NCBI GenBank assembly: GCA_020444425.1
Contig: JAHLLB010000011.1
Span: 46,475-110,474, forward strand
From: a bacterium
GTDB taxonomy: Bacteria; Electryoneota; Electryoneia; Electryoneales; Electryoneaceae
DNA: 64,000 nt
Reading direction: 5' to 3'
A program made the position numbers and the translations under genes. This document shows, piece by piece, positions 17,807-29,000 of this stretch (position 1 is the first letter of the stretch; the number at the start of each line of letters is the position of its first letter). Below the pieces are notes generated by a model. That model did not search any database. It had not been told where the DNA came from and saw nothing but the letters and a program-made list of their open reading frames with translations.

Positions 17807-20800
17807 TTACTTCACCAACACCATTTTACGGGTCTTGTTGAATCCCGGCGCATCCATGCGCACGAAGTAGACACCCGACGCGATCGGCACACCAGCCGCA
17901 CTCTGTCCATTGAAATGGAACTTGTGCGTACCGTACGCCAGGTCGCCGTCGAACAGTCGCGTCACTTCGCGGCCCAACACATCGTACACCGCCAGCGTAA
18001 CCGGACCGGTTTGCGGCAGCGCGATCTTGATCGTGGTGCTCGGGTTGAACGGGTTCGGATAGTTCTGCCCCAGCTCGAAGCTGGTCGGAACCATCAGGTC
18101 GTCCGGGATGTCGCCAATCGGACCCGCCATCACGGCGTACGTGCCGGTCTGGCCGACGCGCACGGTGATCAGGCCGACTGCCGGATTGGCTTCGCCACCG
18201 ACATACACCCATTCGTCCTTGCGCAGCAGATACACGCCGGCATCCTCTTCGCCCACGGCATCAACGTCATACGGAATCCGCAAGGTCAACGGATCTTCGA
18301 CCTTTTCGATGTGGTTGCCGATGCTGTAGCGACCACTGACCGGCGTACGTCCATCCGTATTCTGGATGAACTTGCCCAGTCCGACCGACGCCACATCCGG
18401 CGCACGGACGATCATCAGGTCCTTGTCACGGTCGAAGCTGCGTGAGGTCGAACTCACCTGGAATCCGTCACTCAGTTTTGCCATCGACGGCCGTCCACCA
18501 GCAAAGGTGGACATCACGATGAAGATCGGATCGACATCCGCAACCGGGACACCATTCGAGTAGTATCCTTCGAGCGCATAGTGCATTTCGCCGGTATCCG
18601 TCATCGTGACGTGCGCGACGTACTGATCGTAACGGCCCGTCGCGTTTTCGACTGAGGTTATCTCGAAATCATCGGGGGAATCGTAGGTTGCGAGCACCGA
18701 ATCCTCAGCCCCGCCGTAGTACACCTTCACCGTCGGAGCAGCAACTCCGTCCGCCCGGTACAATGGCTGTTCGGTGATGACGTACAGGTCGAGCATCGTT
18801 TCGATAATCGGATTCTGCATCACAAACAGACGGCTGTACTCCGCGGCATTCTGCTGATGATGCACGAGGAAGTCACCGCCTGCACCCGCCGCGATCAGGA
18901 AGAAGGTCGGGAAAGTTGCCTCCGGATCGTCCACGGGGCCCAGGATCCATCCATCGCCAGGGCTGATCGGCACCACGCCGACATTCAGATCACCCTCGAG
19001 TTCGATTTCCTGGGTCAGGATCGGCTTCGCGCTGAGGTTGTTGTCAACCTCGGTCGCCTGCATGTTGACTTTCCGGAACGCGATATCCGTCGCATCCTCA
19101 CCGGCAAAGACAACCAGGTTGTCGTTAACCGGATCCAACGCCCTGTTTAACGTGGTTGCGGTGTACCCGGTGAAGAAATAGTCGAATCCCCATTCCGTGT
19201 TCGTCCGTTGGAACGGCGCACGGTCGGGACCGGCAGATGTCTTCCAACGCATCGGACCACCGCGAATCGCGGCTTGCGTGTTGATGTTCTCGAACATGAA
19301 CCGGTTGTGATCGTCCTCGGAGTACGACGTATCGATCAGGTTCGCGGTCGCGAAGTCAAGGAACACGTCGACCACGTCCAGATCCTTCTGCCAGTCCTCC
19401 AACTGGTCGTTACGGTCGGACAACGCATCCGCCACGCCGAAAATGTCAATGCGCGGTGAAACAGACACAGCGGTCAGCATGTCATCACCGCCGTACTTTT
19501 CCCACAGGTACAGCATGTACATGAAGACGTGCTTGTAATCCACGCGGGAGGACAGATCGGACCCGATGAAGGTCAGATCGTTGCCACCCGTCAACCCCCG
19601 GGTTTCGGAATCACCGTAGTATCGAGGATGACGGAAGGTGTAGAACTCTGTGAAGTAGGCCAGACCGTACTTGACCCAATCAACTTCAAACTTGTCAACC
19701 TTGTAGCTGACGTACTGCGTATAAACGTTGGCAATGGCGGACAAACCGGCTTCATCCAGCTCGTCCATTTCGCCCTCTTCCCAGATCTCGTTGTTGTCGT
19801 TCCAGATCCAGGCATCATCACCCGTGTTGTAGCTCTGCGGGTAGCTGTCGAGGACAATCAGTTCCGCCTCGTTGGAATACTCATCTTTGCCGTTACCCGG
19901 CAGGTCGCTCGGCAGGAAATAGCCGTGCTTCCAGAACCCGGCGTCGCCGTCATTACGCCCGACACCGTACTCATCCCAGATGTCGGTAAACAGGATGACA
20001 ATCTGTTCCGGGATCTTGTCTGCACGTTCGCCGCCAATCAGGTCGTCAATGGCCGCCTTGGCTCCCATGTCGGGGAGTTTCAACGTCCGTGTCTCGAAGA
20101 AGGTTACCGCGCTGTCCAGCTCAGACTTGCGCAGCGGTGTGACCATCGGGTGTTCAACCGACTTGCCTTCGCGCAGGTAGAAGGGCTCGTACGGCCGGCC
20201 CCACTGGTCGTTGGCAACATACCACAATGCACCCGGACTAACCTCACGCAGTGACGCTTGCACGATACGCGGCAGCGTCGGGAACGCTTCGTGGCTGCGG
20301 ATGTAGAATTCGCGACCGTATCCGAGGATCAGGACGGATTCGTACAGATCGTTCGATGTCGTATCGCCGTCCATCAAGCCTGTTTGCTCGACGTTCGCGA
20401 TACCGTCCGCCGTGGTGATGAACCCTTCGCCGACGTCCAGTACCAGGTCTGTCCGGTCAGCCTCATTGATGCCCTTGATCGACGAAACATCCGTCTCGCT
20501 CAGGTACAGCGAGATGCGGTTCGGTTCAGAGATTTCGACGGATTCCGGCGCACCAACCGTGAGGCCATTCAGCTGTATCCTGGTCAGGTCGATATTTTCT
20601 GCCGGAACGGTTCCGTTCGTACCCACCACAAACCGTCCGTGCACCTCATCGAACCAGACATATTCGACCAGCGGCGGGTTTGGATCGGCGATGTAGTTGA
20701 AGTCTTCGACTTCGATGTACCGGTTGCCGTTCAGCTTGGATGACTGCTTGACCGTGTACGGGTCAATCACCATCCGCAATGAGCCGGTATCGATCGTGTT

Positions 20801-22420
20801 TTCCAGGGCGTAGCGGTCTTCCTCGCTGATAATGATCGAGAAGGCCTTGTTGCCGCCGGTACGCTCCACCGTTCCATCAGTGAGAGTGACAGTGTCGTCA
20901 TCCGCCGAGATAAAGTGAATCCCCTCGAACACGACTTCCGCGTCCAACCGCACGTCGAACAGGATATACAGTTCGTTGGTATCGGCGTCGTAGTACGGCG
21001 GCTCCTCCAGATCAAGCGCAGGCCCCTTGTCGCGACCTTCGGCGATGATGGTCAGCGGGATGCCGTCCGGATTGCCGTCGTTGTTTTCATCCTGGGTGAC
21101 GTTGCCGTTTCCATCTGCGCTTAACACAGTCGCAGATCGGACAAACACCTGGAATTCGAGATCGTTTCCGGTGTCGCCTTCGCCGTCACCGTTCTGGTCA
21201 ATCAGGTCCTCGGTGGCATGTGCTGTGCCGACACCCATCTGAACCGTCAGGCTGGAATCAGAATCCGCCAGGCCGGCCAAACCGGACTCCAGCGCATAGG
21301 AGTAGGTGGAATCGGGTTCGATGCGCCGAATCGAAAGCTTCGGGATAACCGCATAATCCTTGACATTGGAAGCGAGCGCCTGGTTGAACTTCACCTTCAG
21401 CTCGTTGGAACCCATGTCATACTCGGCCCACATGGCATACAGCGGATTCGGGTCCTCAGTGTACTCGACCGCAACATCCTCGACCGGCACCGCTGGGTTG
21501 TAGTCGACATCCACGAACGTGTAGTCCGTGAACCGGATCATCATCGTTTCCGTGTCCAGAGCTTCCACCGTCGCCCGTTCGGCCGGCAGCAACTGCAACT
21601 GCAGCACGTCGGAATCCATCTTCGTCAGGTCGGCTGCGCTTGACAGGGTCACGAGTGTGTTGTTGGCGTCGTACAACGTGATCTGCGGAACGACGACGTT
21701 GGCTTCGAAATCAAGGACGCCGTTGCCGTTGCGGTCTTCGTTTTCACCACCGGTCAGCACGCCGTCACCCGGCGCTGGCCAGTTCTTGTTGTACGGGTCT
21801 TCCGTAGCCACATCTTCCGGGATCTGGTCGAACTGCATCACCTTGTTGAAGCTCAGGGTCAGCGTGTTCGACGCGGCGTCGTATGCGGCATCGGTCAGAT
21901 TGACCTCATCGTCGGAAACGACTTCCAGGTAGGTGAGGTCGATCCACGTACCTTCCGACAGGTTGCCTTGCGGATCGCTGGCCATCCCGGCCGGGCACCA
22001 CATCCGCATGTGATCGAAGGTCATGTGGTCCAGCTCTTCCTCAATGACCAGCAGGTCATCGTAGTCCAGACCCCAGAGCTGGCGGTCTTCGCTGGACGTT
22101 CCGTCATCGTAGACATATTCGGCGATGACGCCTTCGAAGTAGGGGTGGAACATGATTTCCGTGGGCGTACTTCCATCCATCACGATCCCGCCACGCAACT
22201 CGTGGTCACTGAGCGGGCCGCCCAAGTCGTCGTCAATCATGATCCCGGTAATGACGAAAGCATCCGGGTCAACGGCAACATTGGAACTGAATTCCACGGA
22301 AAATGAGTTTGTCAACTCGTCATAGGTTGCGGCGGTTGGCACAGGTTGCGCCATGAGCAGTGGCGCGGCCAACAGCAGCAGGACCGGAACCCATACGAGT
22401 GCATATCTCAGTCGTAGCAT
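17807..22420 (-). CDS. 1537-aa surface protein: Ig-like repeats, peptidase-like module, type IX sorting domain
   Basis: It starts at the ATG at 22420, with AGGAGG upstream. After a signal peptide, at least five Ig-like units occur, each opening with a pattern such as YD-x-x-x-N-x-L-x-x-x-F. These resemble SbsA/Big_5-type surface-protein repeats. A middle region (about 790-1090) contains DEYSNEAELIVLDSYPQ and, further on, GLAYFTEF. This order resembles secreted M6-like metallopeptidases, but the place expected to hold HExxH reads IANVYTQYVSY (about residues 894-904), so zinc binding appears lost. A beta-sandwich region and a sorting domain (YPNPFNPSTTI..., ending VLVK) complete it. Probably a long cell-surface stalk or binding protein. 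Confidence 0.85.
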   Translation of the reverse strand: MLRLRYALVWVPVLLLLAAPLLMAQPVPTAATYDELTNSFSVEFSSNVAVDPDAFVITGIMIDDDLGGPLSDHELRGGIVMDGSTPTEIMFHPYFEGVIAEYVYDDGTSSEDRQLWGLDYDDLLVIEEELDHMTFDHMRMWCPAGMASDPQGNLSEGTWIDLTYLEVVSDDEVNLTDAAYDAASNTLTLSFNKVMQFDQIPEDVATEDPYNKNWPAPGDGVLTGGENEDRNGNGVLDFEANVVVPQITLYDANNTLVTLSSAADLTKMDSDVLQLQLLPAERATVEALDTETMMIRFTDYTFVDVDYNPAVPVEDVAVEYTEDPNPLYAMWAEYDMGSNELKVKFNQALASNVKDYAVIPKLSIRRIEPDSTYSYALESGLAGLADSDSSLTVQMGVGTAHATEDLIDQNGDGEGDTGNDLEFQVFVRSATVLSADGNGNVTQDENNDGNPDGIPLTIIAEGRDKGPALDLEEPPYYDADTNELYILFDVRLDAEVVFEGIHFISADDDTVTLTDGTVERTGGNKAFSIIISEEDRYALENTIDTGSLRMVIDPYTVKQSSKLNGNRYIEVEDFNYIADPNPPLVEYVWFDEVHGRFVVGTNGTVPAENIDLTRIQLNGLTVGAPESVEISEPNRISLYLSETDVSSIKGINEADRTDLVLDVGEGFITTADGIANVEQTGLMDGDTTSNDLYESVLILGYGREFYIRSHEAFPTLPRIVQASLREVSPGALWYVANDQWGRPYEPFYLREGKSVEHPMVTPLRKSELDSAVTFFETRTLKLPDMGAKAAIDDLIGGERADKIPEQIVILFTDIWDEYGVGRNDGDAGFWKHGYFLPSDLPGNGKDEYSNEAELIVLDSYPQSYNTGDDAWIWNDNNEIWEEGEMDELDEAGLSAIANVYTQYVSYKVDKFEVDWVKYGLAYFTEFYTFRHPRYYGDSETRGLTGGNDLTFIGSDLSSRVDYKHVFMYMLYLWEKYGGDDMLTAVSVSPRIDIFGVADALSDRNDQLEDWQKDLDVVDVFLDFATANLIDTSYSEDDHNRFMFENINTQAAIRGGPMRWKTSAGPDRAPFQRTNTEWGFDYFFTGYTATTLNRALDPVNDNLVVFAGEDATDIAFRKVNMQATEVDNNLSAKPILTQEIELEGDLNVGVVPISPGDGWILGPVDDPEATFPTFFLIAAGAGGDFLVHHQQNAAEYSRLFVMQNPIIETMLDLYVITEQPLYRADGVAAPTVKVYYGGAEDSVLATYDSPDDFEITSVENATGRYDQYVAHVTMTDTGEMHYALEGYYSNGVPVADVDPIFIVMSTFAGGRPSMAKLSDGFQVSSTSRSFDRDKDLMIVRAPDVASVGLGKFIQNTDGRTPVSGRYSIGNHIEKVEDPLTLRIPYDVDAVGEEDAGVYLLRKDEWVYVGGEANPAVGLITVRVGQTGTYAVMAGPIGDIPDDLMVPTSFELGQNYPNPFNPSTTIKIALPQTGPVTLAVYDVLGREVTRLFDGDLAYGTHKFHFNGQSAAGVPIASGVYFVRMDAPGFNKTRKMVLVK

Positions 22421-22464
22421 CGAAAATCCTCCTGACTCTGTCTCATCCTCCATCGGGGATGGGA

Positions 22465-23445
22465 TCAGAACGAGAACGAGATGTTGAACCGGTGCACATC
22501 CTCAAGAACACCGTACTCACTGAACGCGTAATCAATTCCGATCCGCTGCCACAGGAAACCGACACCTGCGGACATGCCGAGGGTATCGTGGCGGAACGTG
22601 TAGCCGCTGCGGAGGAAGAACATTTTCTGGAAGCCGTATTCGGCGCCCAGATTCACGCGTTCAATGTTGTCGTTCGGATGCTCGAGGTCACCCGCAAGGG
22701 TCAGCCGGTGCTGTTCAGTGTTCAATGGGTCCATGGCCACGCCAAGCCGGAAAACCATCGGGAAATGGTAGGGCAGAAATTCCGTCGATTCCGTCGCCTG
22801 GGATCCGTTGTCGAAGTCGTAGTAGCCGCCATCCAGCTGCATTTCCGGTCCGAAGTTGCGCACCGCCATGGCGAGCCGGACCGAGTTCCACTGGGTGTCG
22901 TACATGATGCCGACGTCGATCGCGAAGTTCGACGCGACTTCGGTGTCGAGATCTTCGCGCACATACTTCAGGTTCGTTCCGAAGGAGAATTTGTCGGTCA
23001 GGCTCATGCCCAGTGACATGCCGCCGACGATGTTGGTCACGTTAAAGGTTTCACCGGTACCCATCGGTTGCTGCACCGTGGTTACCTCCATGTCGCCCGA
23101 CCCCATCGCGAGGGCGAACGCGCCAATGGTAAAGGTGTCGTTGAGCCTGTGTGCGCCGCCGACCGCGTCATAGCTGATATCAGCGAAGTACTCCACATGC
23201 TCGAACATCACCGATGAACTACCGATCTGTGTCATGCCCGCCGGGTTCCAGAACATGGCGGACTGGTCGTTACTGATGGCGGAGAATGCGCCACCCATGC
23301 CGACACCTCGCGCGCCGATAGGCAGCTTGAGGAAGTCAGCCCCGGTGGTGCCGACTTTTGCGAATTCAGCGTGGGCGCCGCCAGCAGCGACGAGCAGGGC
23401 GATCAGCACCGCCAAGCCCAGCTGATATACCGTTCGTCTATTCAT
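22465..23445 (-). CDS. PorV/PorQ-family outer-membrane barrel
   Basis: The 326-aa product has a signal peptide ending in AHA and then the family opening GADFLKLPIGARGVGMGGAF...SAMFWNPAG. Alternating beta strands follow, ending in the aromatic FNISFSF typical of outer-membrane barrels. In type IX secretion PorV shuttles cargo with C-terminal sorting domains to the attachment complex. Its position between two sorting-domain genes (44 and 22 bases away) suggests a dedicated shuttle for this operon. PorV/PorQ-like paralogues are common in these phyla, so it need not be the housekeeping PorV. The start has AAGGAG seven bases upstream. Confidence 0.85.
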   Translation of the reverse strand: MNRRTVYQLGLAVLIALLVAAGGAHAEFAKVGTTGADFLKLPIGARGVGMGGAFSAISNDQSAMFWNPAGMTQIGSSSVMFEHVEYFADISYDAVGGAHRLNDTFTIGAFALAMGSGDMEVTTVQQPMGTGETFNVTNIVGGMSLGMSLTDKFSFGTNLKYVREDLDTEVASNFAIDVGIMYDTQWNSVRLAMAVRNFGPEMQLDGGYYDFDNGSQATESTEFLPYHFPMVFRLGVAMDPLNTEQHRLTLAGDLEHPNDNIERVNLGAEYGFQKMFFLRSGYTFRHDTLGMSAGVGFLWQRIGIDYAFSEYGVLEDVHRFNISFSF

Positions 23446-23467
23446 GATCGAACTCCTTGTGCCGAGG

Positions 23468-26002
23468 TCAGCGGATGATCAGAAACTTCCCGACTTTCTT
23501 CTCGTAACTGGGCGACTCCGTCTCAACGACGTAGACGTACAGCCCCGATACGACTTTCTGGTTGTTCCTGCTGATCAAATCCCAGTAGACCGCACCGATG
23601 GTTCCGTCATCCTTGTAGATCTCCTTGATCAGATCGCCGTTCAGCGTGAAAATGCTGATCTTGCACAGGGAGGGAAGGTTGATGAAACTGATCTGGTCTT
23701 CGTACCGCGCTTCGAACGAGGCGGTACCCTTGTAGGGATTCGGGACGACCTTGATATCGTCCATGGTCAGGTCGCTGTCTGGATCATCCGGATCAGCCGC
23801 CGGTGCGTCGATAGGAAGCACACCGGGGATCACCGCCTGCGGCGCACCGTCCAGATCCTTGCGGTAGTTCGACTTCGCCGATTCAATCGACGGCAGGCCG
23901 AACGTCGACATTTTGTCCGGATCGTAAGCGACAACGGTGTAGTAATACTTCAGCCCGTTGACCGGCCGTTCGATGTCCTTGAAGATGATCGTGCCGTTCT
24001 TGTCGGCAAAATCACCGCCGTAATCCTCATACGTATACGTCAGGTCGGGCAGGTCGACCGGGATGTAGTTCCAGTCCACACCCTGCACGTTGTTCTCGTC
24101 CCCGACGATCTCAGCGTATTCGGGTTCGTTGTACGCGTACTGGGAACCGTCGTATTCGATCGGGTTGAGCGTGTCACCTTCCGTGTTCTTCAGGTAGGTA
24201 TCACCCTCGTTGGGCATGTCAAATGCTGCGATCATGTCCCAGGTCTGCGGGTTGTACTTCGACCGGTAGATCTTGTACCCGAGGAAGTCGGTTGTGCCGA
24301 GGAAGCTGTCGATCGCATCCTCCGCGCTGTCATCCCAGACTAGTTTCACGCCGGCGTCCAGCGCGCTGTAGTGCAGGTCTGGAATCGCGGGCGGAATCGG
24401 TAGCAGGAAGTGCCGGTCCTCGCGAATCATCGCGTCGCTGGTGCCGGTAAACCCGATCTGGCTGGCGAACGCGTCGCTTGGTGGAATTTCCGGATCGCCG
24501 ATTTCAGCCAACTCACCCTGGTAGTAAGCGACGAGGGCGTTGTCGATGTTCTCGCGCAATCCCTGAATCCCCCAGCCAACACCCGTCACCGCGACGAACT
24601 TCTTCGTTTCGCCGTCCGTGAAGCTGTGCGGACCGCTGGAGAGGATGTAGCGGTAGTCGAACACCGGGGCTCCGGCGCCGTAATCGAACGGGTGCGGCAT
24701 GAAGCGCTGACCGGCGGACAGCGTGTGCGTACCGGTCATGTATTCATACTTCTCCCTGTCCGAACCCGGGTCGGATTCCCAGTTCCACCACTGGTGTGAA
24801 TACGGGCGATGGGGCGGATCCCATTCATCTTCCGGAGCCCGGTTTTGGCTGGCCAGGTACGGATCATCCGGGATGTAAAGGAACTTGGTTCCGATGAAAC
24901 CAGCCACCGCCGGGTTCATGCTGCGTTCGCCGATGTCGATCTCACCAGACTGCGGGTAGTCACCATCATACATGTAGCTCATGTCACGCGGAATCAGGTA
25001 CCCGCGCAGGGAATCTCCAGCAGCCGTAACCACCGGCTCACCGGCAACGTATCCTTTGTCCGGAACACTGACCTGGTACCGGATGTAATCCGGAACGTCG
25101 TACCCGGCTTCCACATACACTGCCGGATCCACGACGTAGATCTGGAATTCGTCCCAGATACCGTCCGGTTCCGGATTGTCATCAGCCGGAGCTTCTTCGC
25201 CGGCAACCGGAGAATAGCCGTTCCAGAACGGGTTGCGCGGGTCAGCCTTCGCCCAGCCCCAGTAATCGTAGCCGGTTTCTTCGTTGCCGTCCAGATCCAG
25301 CGGGTCGACCCAGTCGTACTTATATGGGTTCTGACCTTCCGGTGCCCAACCGTCATAATCGACGAGGTCGTCGATCGCCGGCTGGTCCGGGTCGTAGTGC
25401 GCGCCCACATCGTTGTCGTACACGAAGGATATGTACACGTTGTTCAACTGGCCACCGCTGACGTTTTCCACTTCGATCAGCTTGATGATGAAGTCGTCGT
25501 AATCGGTCAGCGACCATGCAAGCGTGCGCTGATGGAATTTCAGGCCGATCGGAGTGTGGCCACCGATTTCAGCGTTCAGGTCGTCAAAGTGGGACAACCC
25601 GTCCTGAATCGACTTCGGGCCGGTTCCGAAATAGAAGCTGGAACCGTCCGTCGGGTCGAGTTCGTAGTTGCCGTAGTCCGCGTGGCTGACGAGCGGTTCA
25701 CCGCCAACCAGCGCGCCGGCCCAGAAGCGGCCTTCCCAGATGTAGTAGACGCCGGACCCGCCGGGCCACTCGCCCGAAGGCAGCAGCTCGTTAGGTTCGC
25801 CGTAGTTACCGAAGTTGGAAACAGCGGTCCAGAAGTTGCCGACATCATGCACTTTGTATTCTGTCGGCGGACGGGCAGCGGTTCTCCGCGGACCTTTCTT
25901 CGGACCGGTCATGTCAATGCGCGCGGCAAAGCTGGAGCTCGCGGCCAGCAGGCAGGCGAGTAACACCAGCAACACCGTCGTCAGGATGTGGTTTCTTCTC
26001 AC
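23468..26002 (-). CDS. 844-aa exported protein with FlgD-like C-terminal domain
   Basis: It starts with GTG, with AGGAGG about 12 bases upstream and only 23 bases after the TonB receptor gene. A signal peptide (about 1-27, ending SFA-AR) leads into a large domain rich in aromatic and acidic residues that I do not recognise. A fibronectin-III-like region follows (about 560-730). The C-terminus (VVPNPYKG...SGLYVYVVE...KFLIIR) is a divergent sorting or FlgD-Ig-like domain with PNPY in place of PNPF. Tight coupling to the TonB receptor and PorV genes suggests it is the receptor's surface partner, but that role is inferred. Confidence 0.8.
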   Translation of the reverse strand: MRRNHILTTVLLVLLACLLAASSSFAARIDMTGPKKGPRRTAARPPTEYKVHDVGNFWTAVSNFGNYGEPNELLPSGEWPGGSGVYYIWEGRFWAGALVGGEPLVSHADYGNYELDPTDGSSFYFGTGPKSIQDGLSHFDDLNAEIGGHTPIGLKFHQRTLAWSLTDYDDFIIKLIEVENVSGGQLNNVYISFVYDNDVGAHYDPDQPAIDDLVDYDGWAPEGQNPYKYDWVDPLDLDGNEETGYDYWGWAKADPRNPFWNGYSPVAGEEAPADDNPEPDGIWDEFQIYVVDPAVYVEAGYDVPDYIRYQVSVPDKGYVAGEPVVTAAGDSLRGYLIPRDMSYMYDGDYPQSGEIDIGERSMNPAVAGFIGTKFLYIPDDPYLASQNRAPEDEWDPPHRPYSHQWWNWESDPGSDREKYEYMTGTHTLSAGQRFMPHPFDYGAGAPVFDYRYILSSGPHSFTDGETKKFVAVTGVGWGIQGLRENIDNALVAYYQGELAEIGDPEIPPSDAFASQIGFTGTSDAMIREDRHFLLPIPPAIPDLHYSALDAGVKLVWDDSAEDAIDSFLGTTDFLGYKIYRSKYNPQTWDMIAAFDMPNEGDTYLKNTEGDTLNPIEYDGSQYAYNEPEYAEIVGDENNVQGVDWNYIPVDLPDLTYTYEDYGGDFADKNGTIIFKDIERPVNGLKYYYTVVAYDPDKMSTFGLPSIESAKSNYRKDLDGAPQAVIPGVLPIDAPAADPDDPDSDLTMDDIKVVPNPYKGTASFEARYEDQISFINLPSLCKISIFTLNGDLIKEIYKDDGTIGAVYWDLISRNNQKVVSGLYVYVVETESPSYEKKVGKFLIIR

Positions 26003-26025
26003 GGTGATGTATCCTCCTGCCTCGT

Positions 26026-29000
26026 TTAAAATTCGATTCCTGCGCCGACCTGCAGCATGCGGCCACGCTGGTAGTAACGCGGATCGTCGTACTTCCCGTC
26101 GACGTCGTTGAACTGTTCGTACCAGCCGGTGTCAGCGTTTGCCTGGAAGAAGCGCTGGTCGATGTTTTCACGATCCAGCAGGTTGTAGACCTGCACGAAC
26201 GCGTACACGTTCAACGATTTCCAGATGCCCCACTCCTTCTGCACGCGTGCGTCGAAGGTGAGCGTGTAGGGCAGGCGCTGATCGTTGATCGGCGGATCCA
26301 GCGACCGGGCCGGGCTCGAATAGGGCAGGCCGCTGCCGTACTTCCCGATCAAGTTGATCGACAGCCCGTCGAAGTACGGTAGGCCGAAGATGTCGGAATC
26401 CGTCGGTACGAAGAACTGGACGTTGCCGTAGATCGTGTGGCGCTGATCCCAGTCGAGGTAGGATTCCGTGGTCCGGATCAGGTTCCCGGCCCAGGCGTTT
26501 TCATAGTTCTGGCGCGCTTCGGACGCCTTACCCTTGGCCACCGCGTAGGTGTAGGAGAGGCTACCACTGGTGAAGTTGCTGAAGCGCTTGCTGAGGCTCA
26601 TCTCGAAACCACGGACGTTGCCGTAGTCCTGGTTGATGTACAGGCCGTACCAGTTACGCGCGGTGAAGAACACCTGCCGTGTGTCAACCAGGCCGCTGAT
26701 GTCCTTGTAGAAACCGGTGGCGACAAACACGACGTCATCGGTAAACTGGTGACGCAGCGTCAGCTCGTACGAGGTCGTCCGTTCCGGTTCGAGGTTCGGG
26801 TTGCCGACGATCGGGAACGCACCGGAGAAGTCCCAGTTGACGTTGGTGAACGCGTAGCGCAGCAGCGGAACCTGGAAGTTCCGGCTGTAGTTGAAGCTCA
26901 ACTGGTCGCGTTCGGTGATCGGGAACGCCACACCAAGACGCGGACCCCAGTAGGTCTTGCCTTCAACCGCCGTTGGATCTGCAACCTCGCCACCAAGTGA
27001 CGGGTCGGTAACCGGGTTGGTGATGTCAGAGGGGTAGTCATCCCAGTTCACGTCGAAGTAGTCCGCACGCAAACCGAGGTTCAACACCATCCCCTCAAAT
27101 TCCATCTTGTCTTCCACGAACGCGCCGTACAGACGCGGCGACGCAGTGAAGTTCTGGCCGTACACGTTACCGCCGGAGGCCATGTCCACATCGTGGTCGA
27201 ACAGTTCGTAGAACGTCAGCTCGAAACCGGCCTTCACTTCGTGGAACTGGTGCATCTGGCTGGTGATGTGTCCCTTGAACGTGTAGGTTTCCTTGCTGTC
27301 GTTGTTCCAGCGGGACCGGTTGTACGTCGTACCGGTGCCGTAGGTGTAGAAGTCGTTGTCGTCCTTGCTGTTCCCGAACGGCATATCTTCCCACCCCAGC
27401 CACGTGTCGCGCGGACCGGACTGTGACGCATCGACGTAGCCGTCGTCGTCCTCATCCGTCATCAGGTCGTGGGTCGGACCGTACTCTTCCCAGTCCCAGA
27501 TCTCGTTGCCGTTGATGTCCTCATACTCCCAGACACCATTCTGGTTGTAATCGAACCAGTACTGGGTACCGTCGGCATTCGACTCCAGCACGTCACGATA
27601 CTCGTTCAGCAGATCATCGGGAATCTCTTCGATCGAACTGTAGGCCTGTTCCAGATCGAGCTGGCCGTTGCCGTTCGCGTCTTCGTTGATGTATTCCCGC
27701 GTGTTGTAGTGCATCTCCGTCTTGAAGTAGGAGAAGCCCAACTCGAAGTAGGTCCGCTCACTGATCGTCTGGTCCCACTTGGCGCTGAACTGGTTGATGT
27801 GCTGTTCGAAGTACGGCAGGTGATCGAGCATGCTGAAGTTGCTCAGGCTGCCGTCCTTGTTCAGGTCTTCGCTGTCGATGACGCCGTCACCGTCCAGATC
27901 CTCGCCGGCGTCCAGCACGCCGTTGCCGTTGAGGTCTTCCGTGTCCAGCTGGCCGTTGTTGAACCACGGGGAATTGCTCGGATCGTAGTAGACATAGTCG
28001 CTGGCAATCGTACCGTCGTCGTTGTACGACGGCGCGTAGCCATCAAGCCTGTCTTCATAGTCCGTGCGTGACCACAAGTGGGTGTAATTGGTCCAGTTGG
28101 AGTTGGTGACGTTGCCGCTGAGCGTGAATTTCTGCTTCGGCGTGGGGCTGTAGCTCAGCTTTCCGAACCCACTTGTCATCGTGCTGTCATCGTTCACGAA
28201 CCGGCCGCGCGTATCGTACCACTGGCCGGCGACGAAGAAGTTGAGGTCACCGATGCGGTTGTCGAGCAACGGAATCGGACCCGACAGCGCGAACTGCAGG
28301 TCTTTCATCTCGTCGTCTTCAATGCCGCCGTCGTTGGTTCGGCCGAGGAACGACCCGGAGTAGCGTTCGCCACCCTCTTTCGTGATCTGGCTGACAACAC
28401 CGGAGAGGTTGTTGCCGTACTGAGCCGACATACCACCAGTGGTCACGTTGACTTCCTCGAACGCCACCTGCGGGATGTAACCCTCATAGTCACCCGTCAT
28501 CGGGTCAACCATCGACGCGCCATCCACGAGGTACAGCACTTCCTCCTCACGGCCGCCGCGGAAGTTGCCGCCGACCGCGCCCGGGGTCAGACGAATCACC
28601 TCACGCACGTTCTCGACCGGCATCGCCTTGATGTCTTCCGAGGTACGCGTGGTCCGGCTGTCCGTCATGTCCGGCTGGATCAGCGGTTTTTCAGCAACGA
28701 AGACAACCTCTTCCCCGATCAGGGCTTCCGGGGTCATCTCGATGTCAATGGTAGTTGTCCGGCCTTCCGTGACACGGACCTCGCGAACGGATACCGGACG
28801 GTAGCCGATGATTGAGGCCTTGATCTCGTAGGTGCCAGGTGGGACGTTCAGAATGACATAGCGGCCATCCAGGTCGGTAGCCGCGCCGTGCCGCGTTCCA
28901 TCGATGATGATGTTCACACCGATCAGCGGCTCACTGCTCTCGGTCCCGACAACCGTCCCGACAATCTTGCCCGGGGCGGCTTGTACCACCCCAGCCAACA

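Noticed and set aside
24809..25963. 384-codon plus-strand open frame
   Set aside because: It is a shadow of the 844-aa exported protein gene, with low-complexity Val/Arg/Asp composition.
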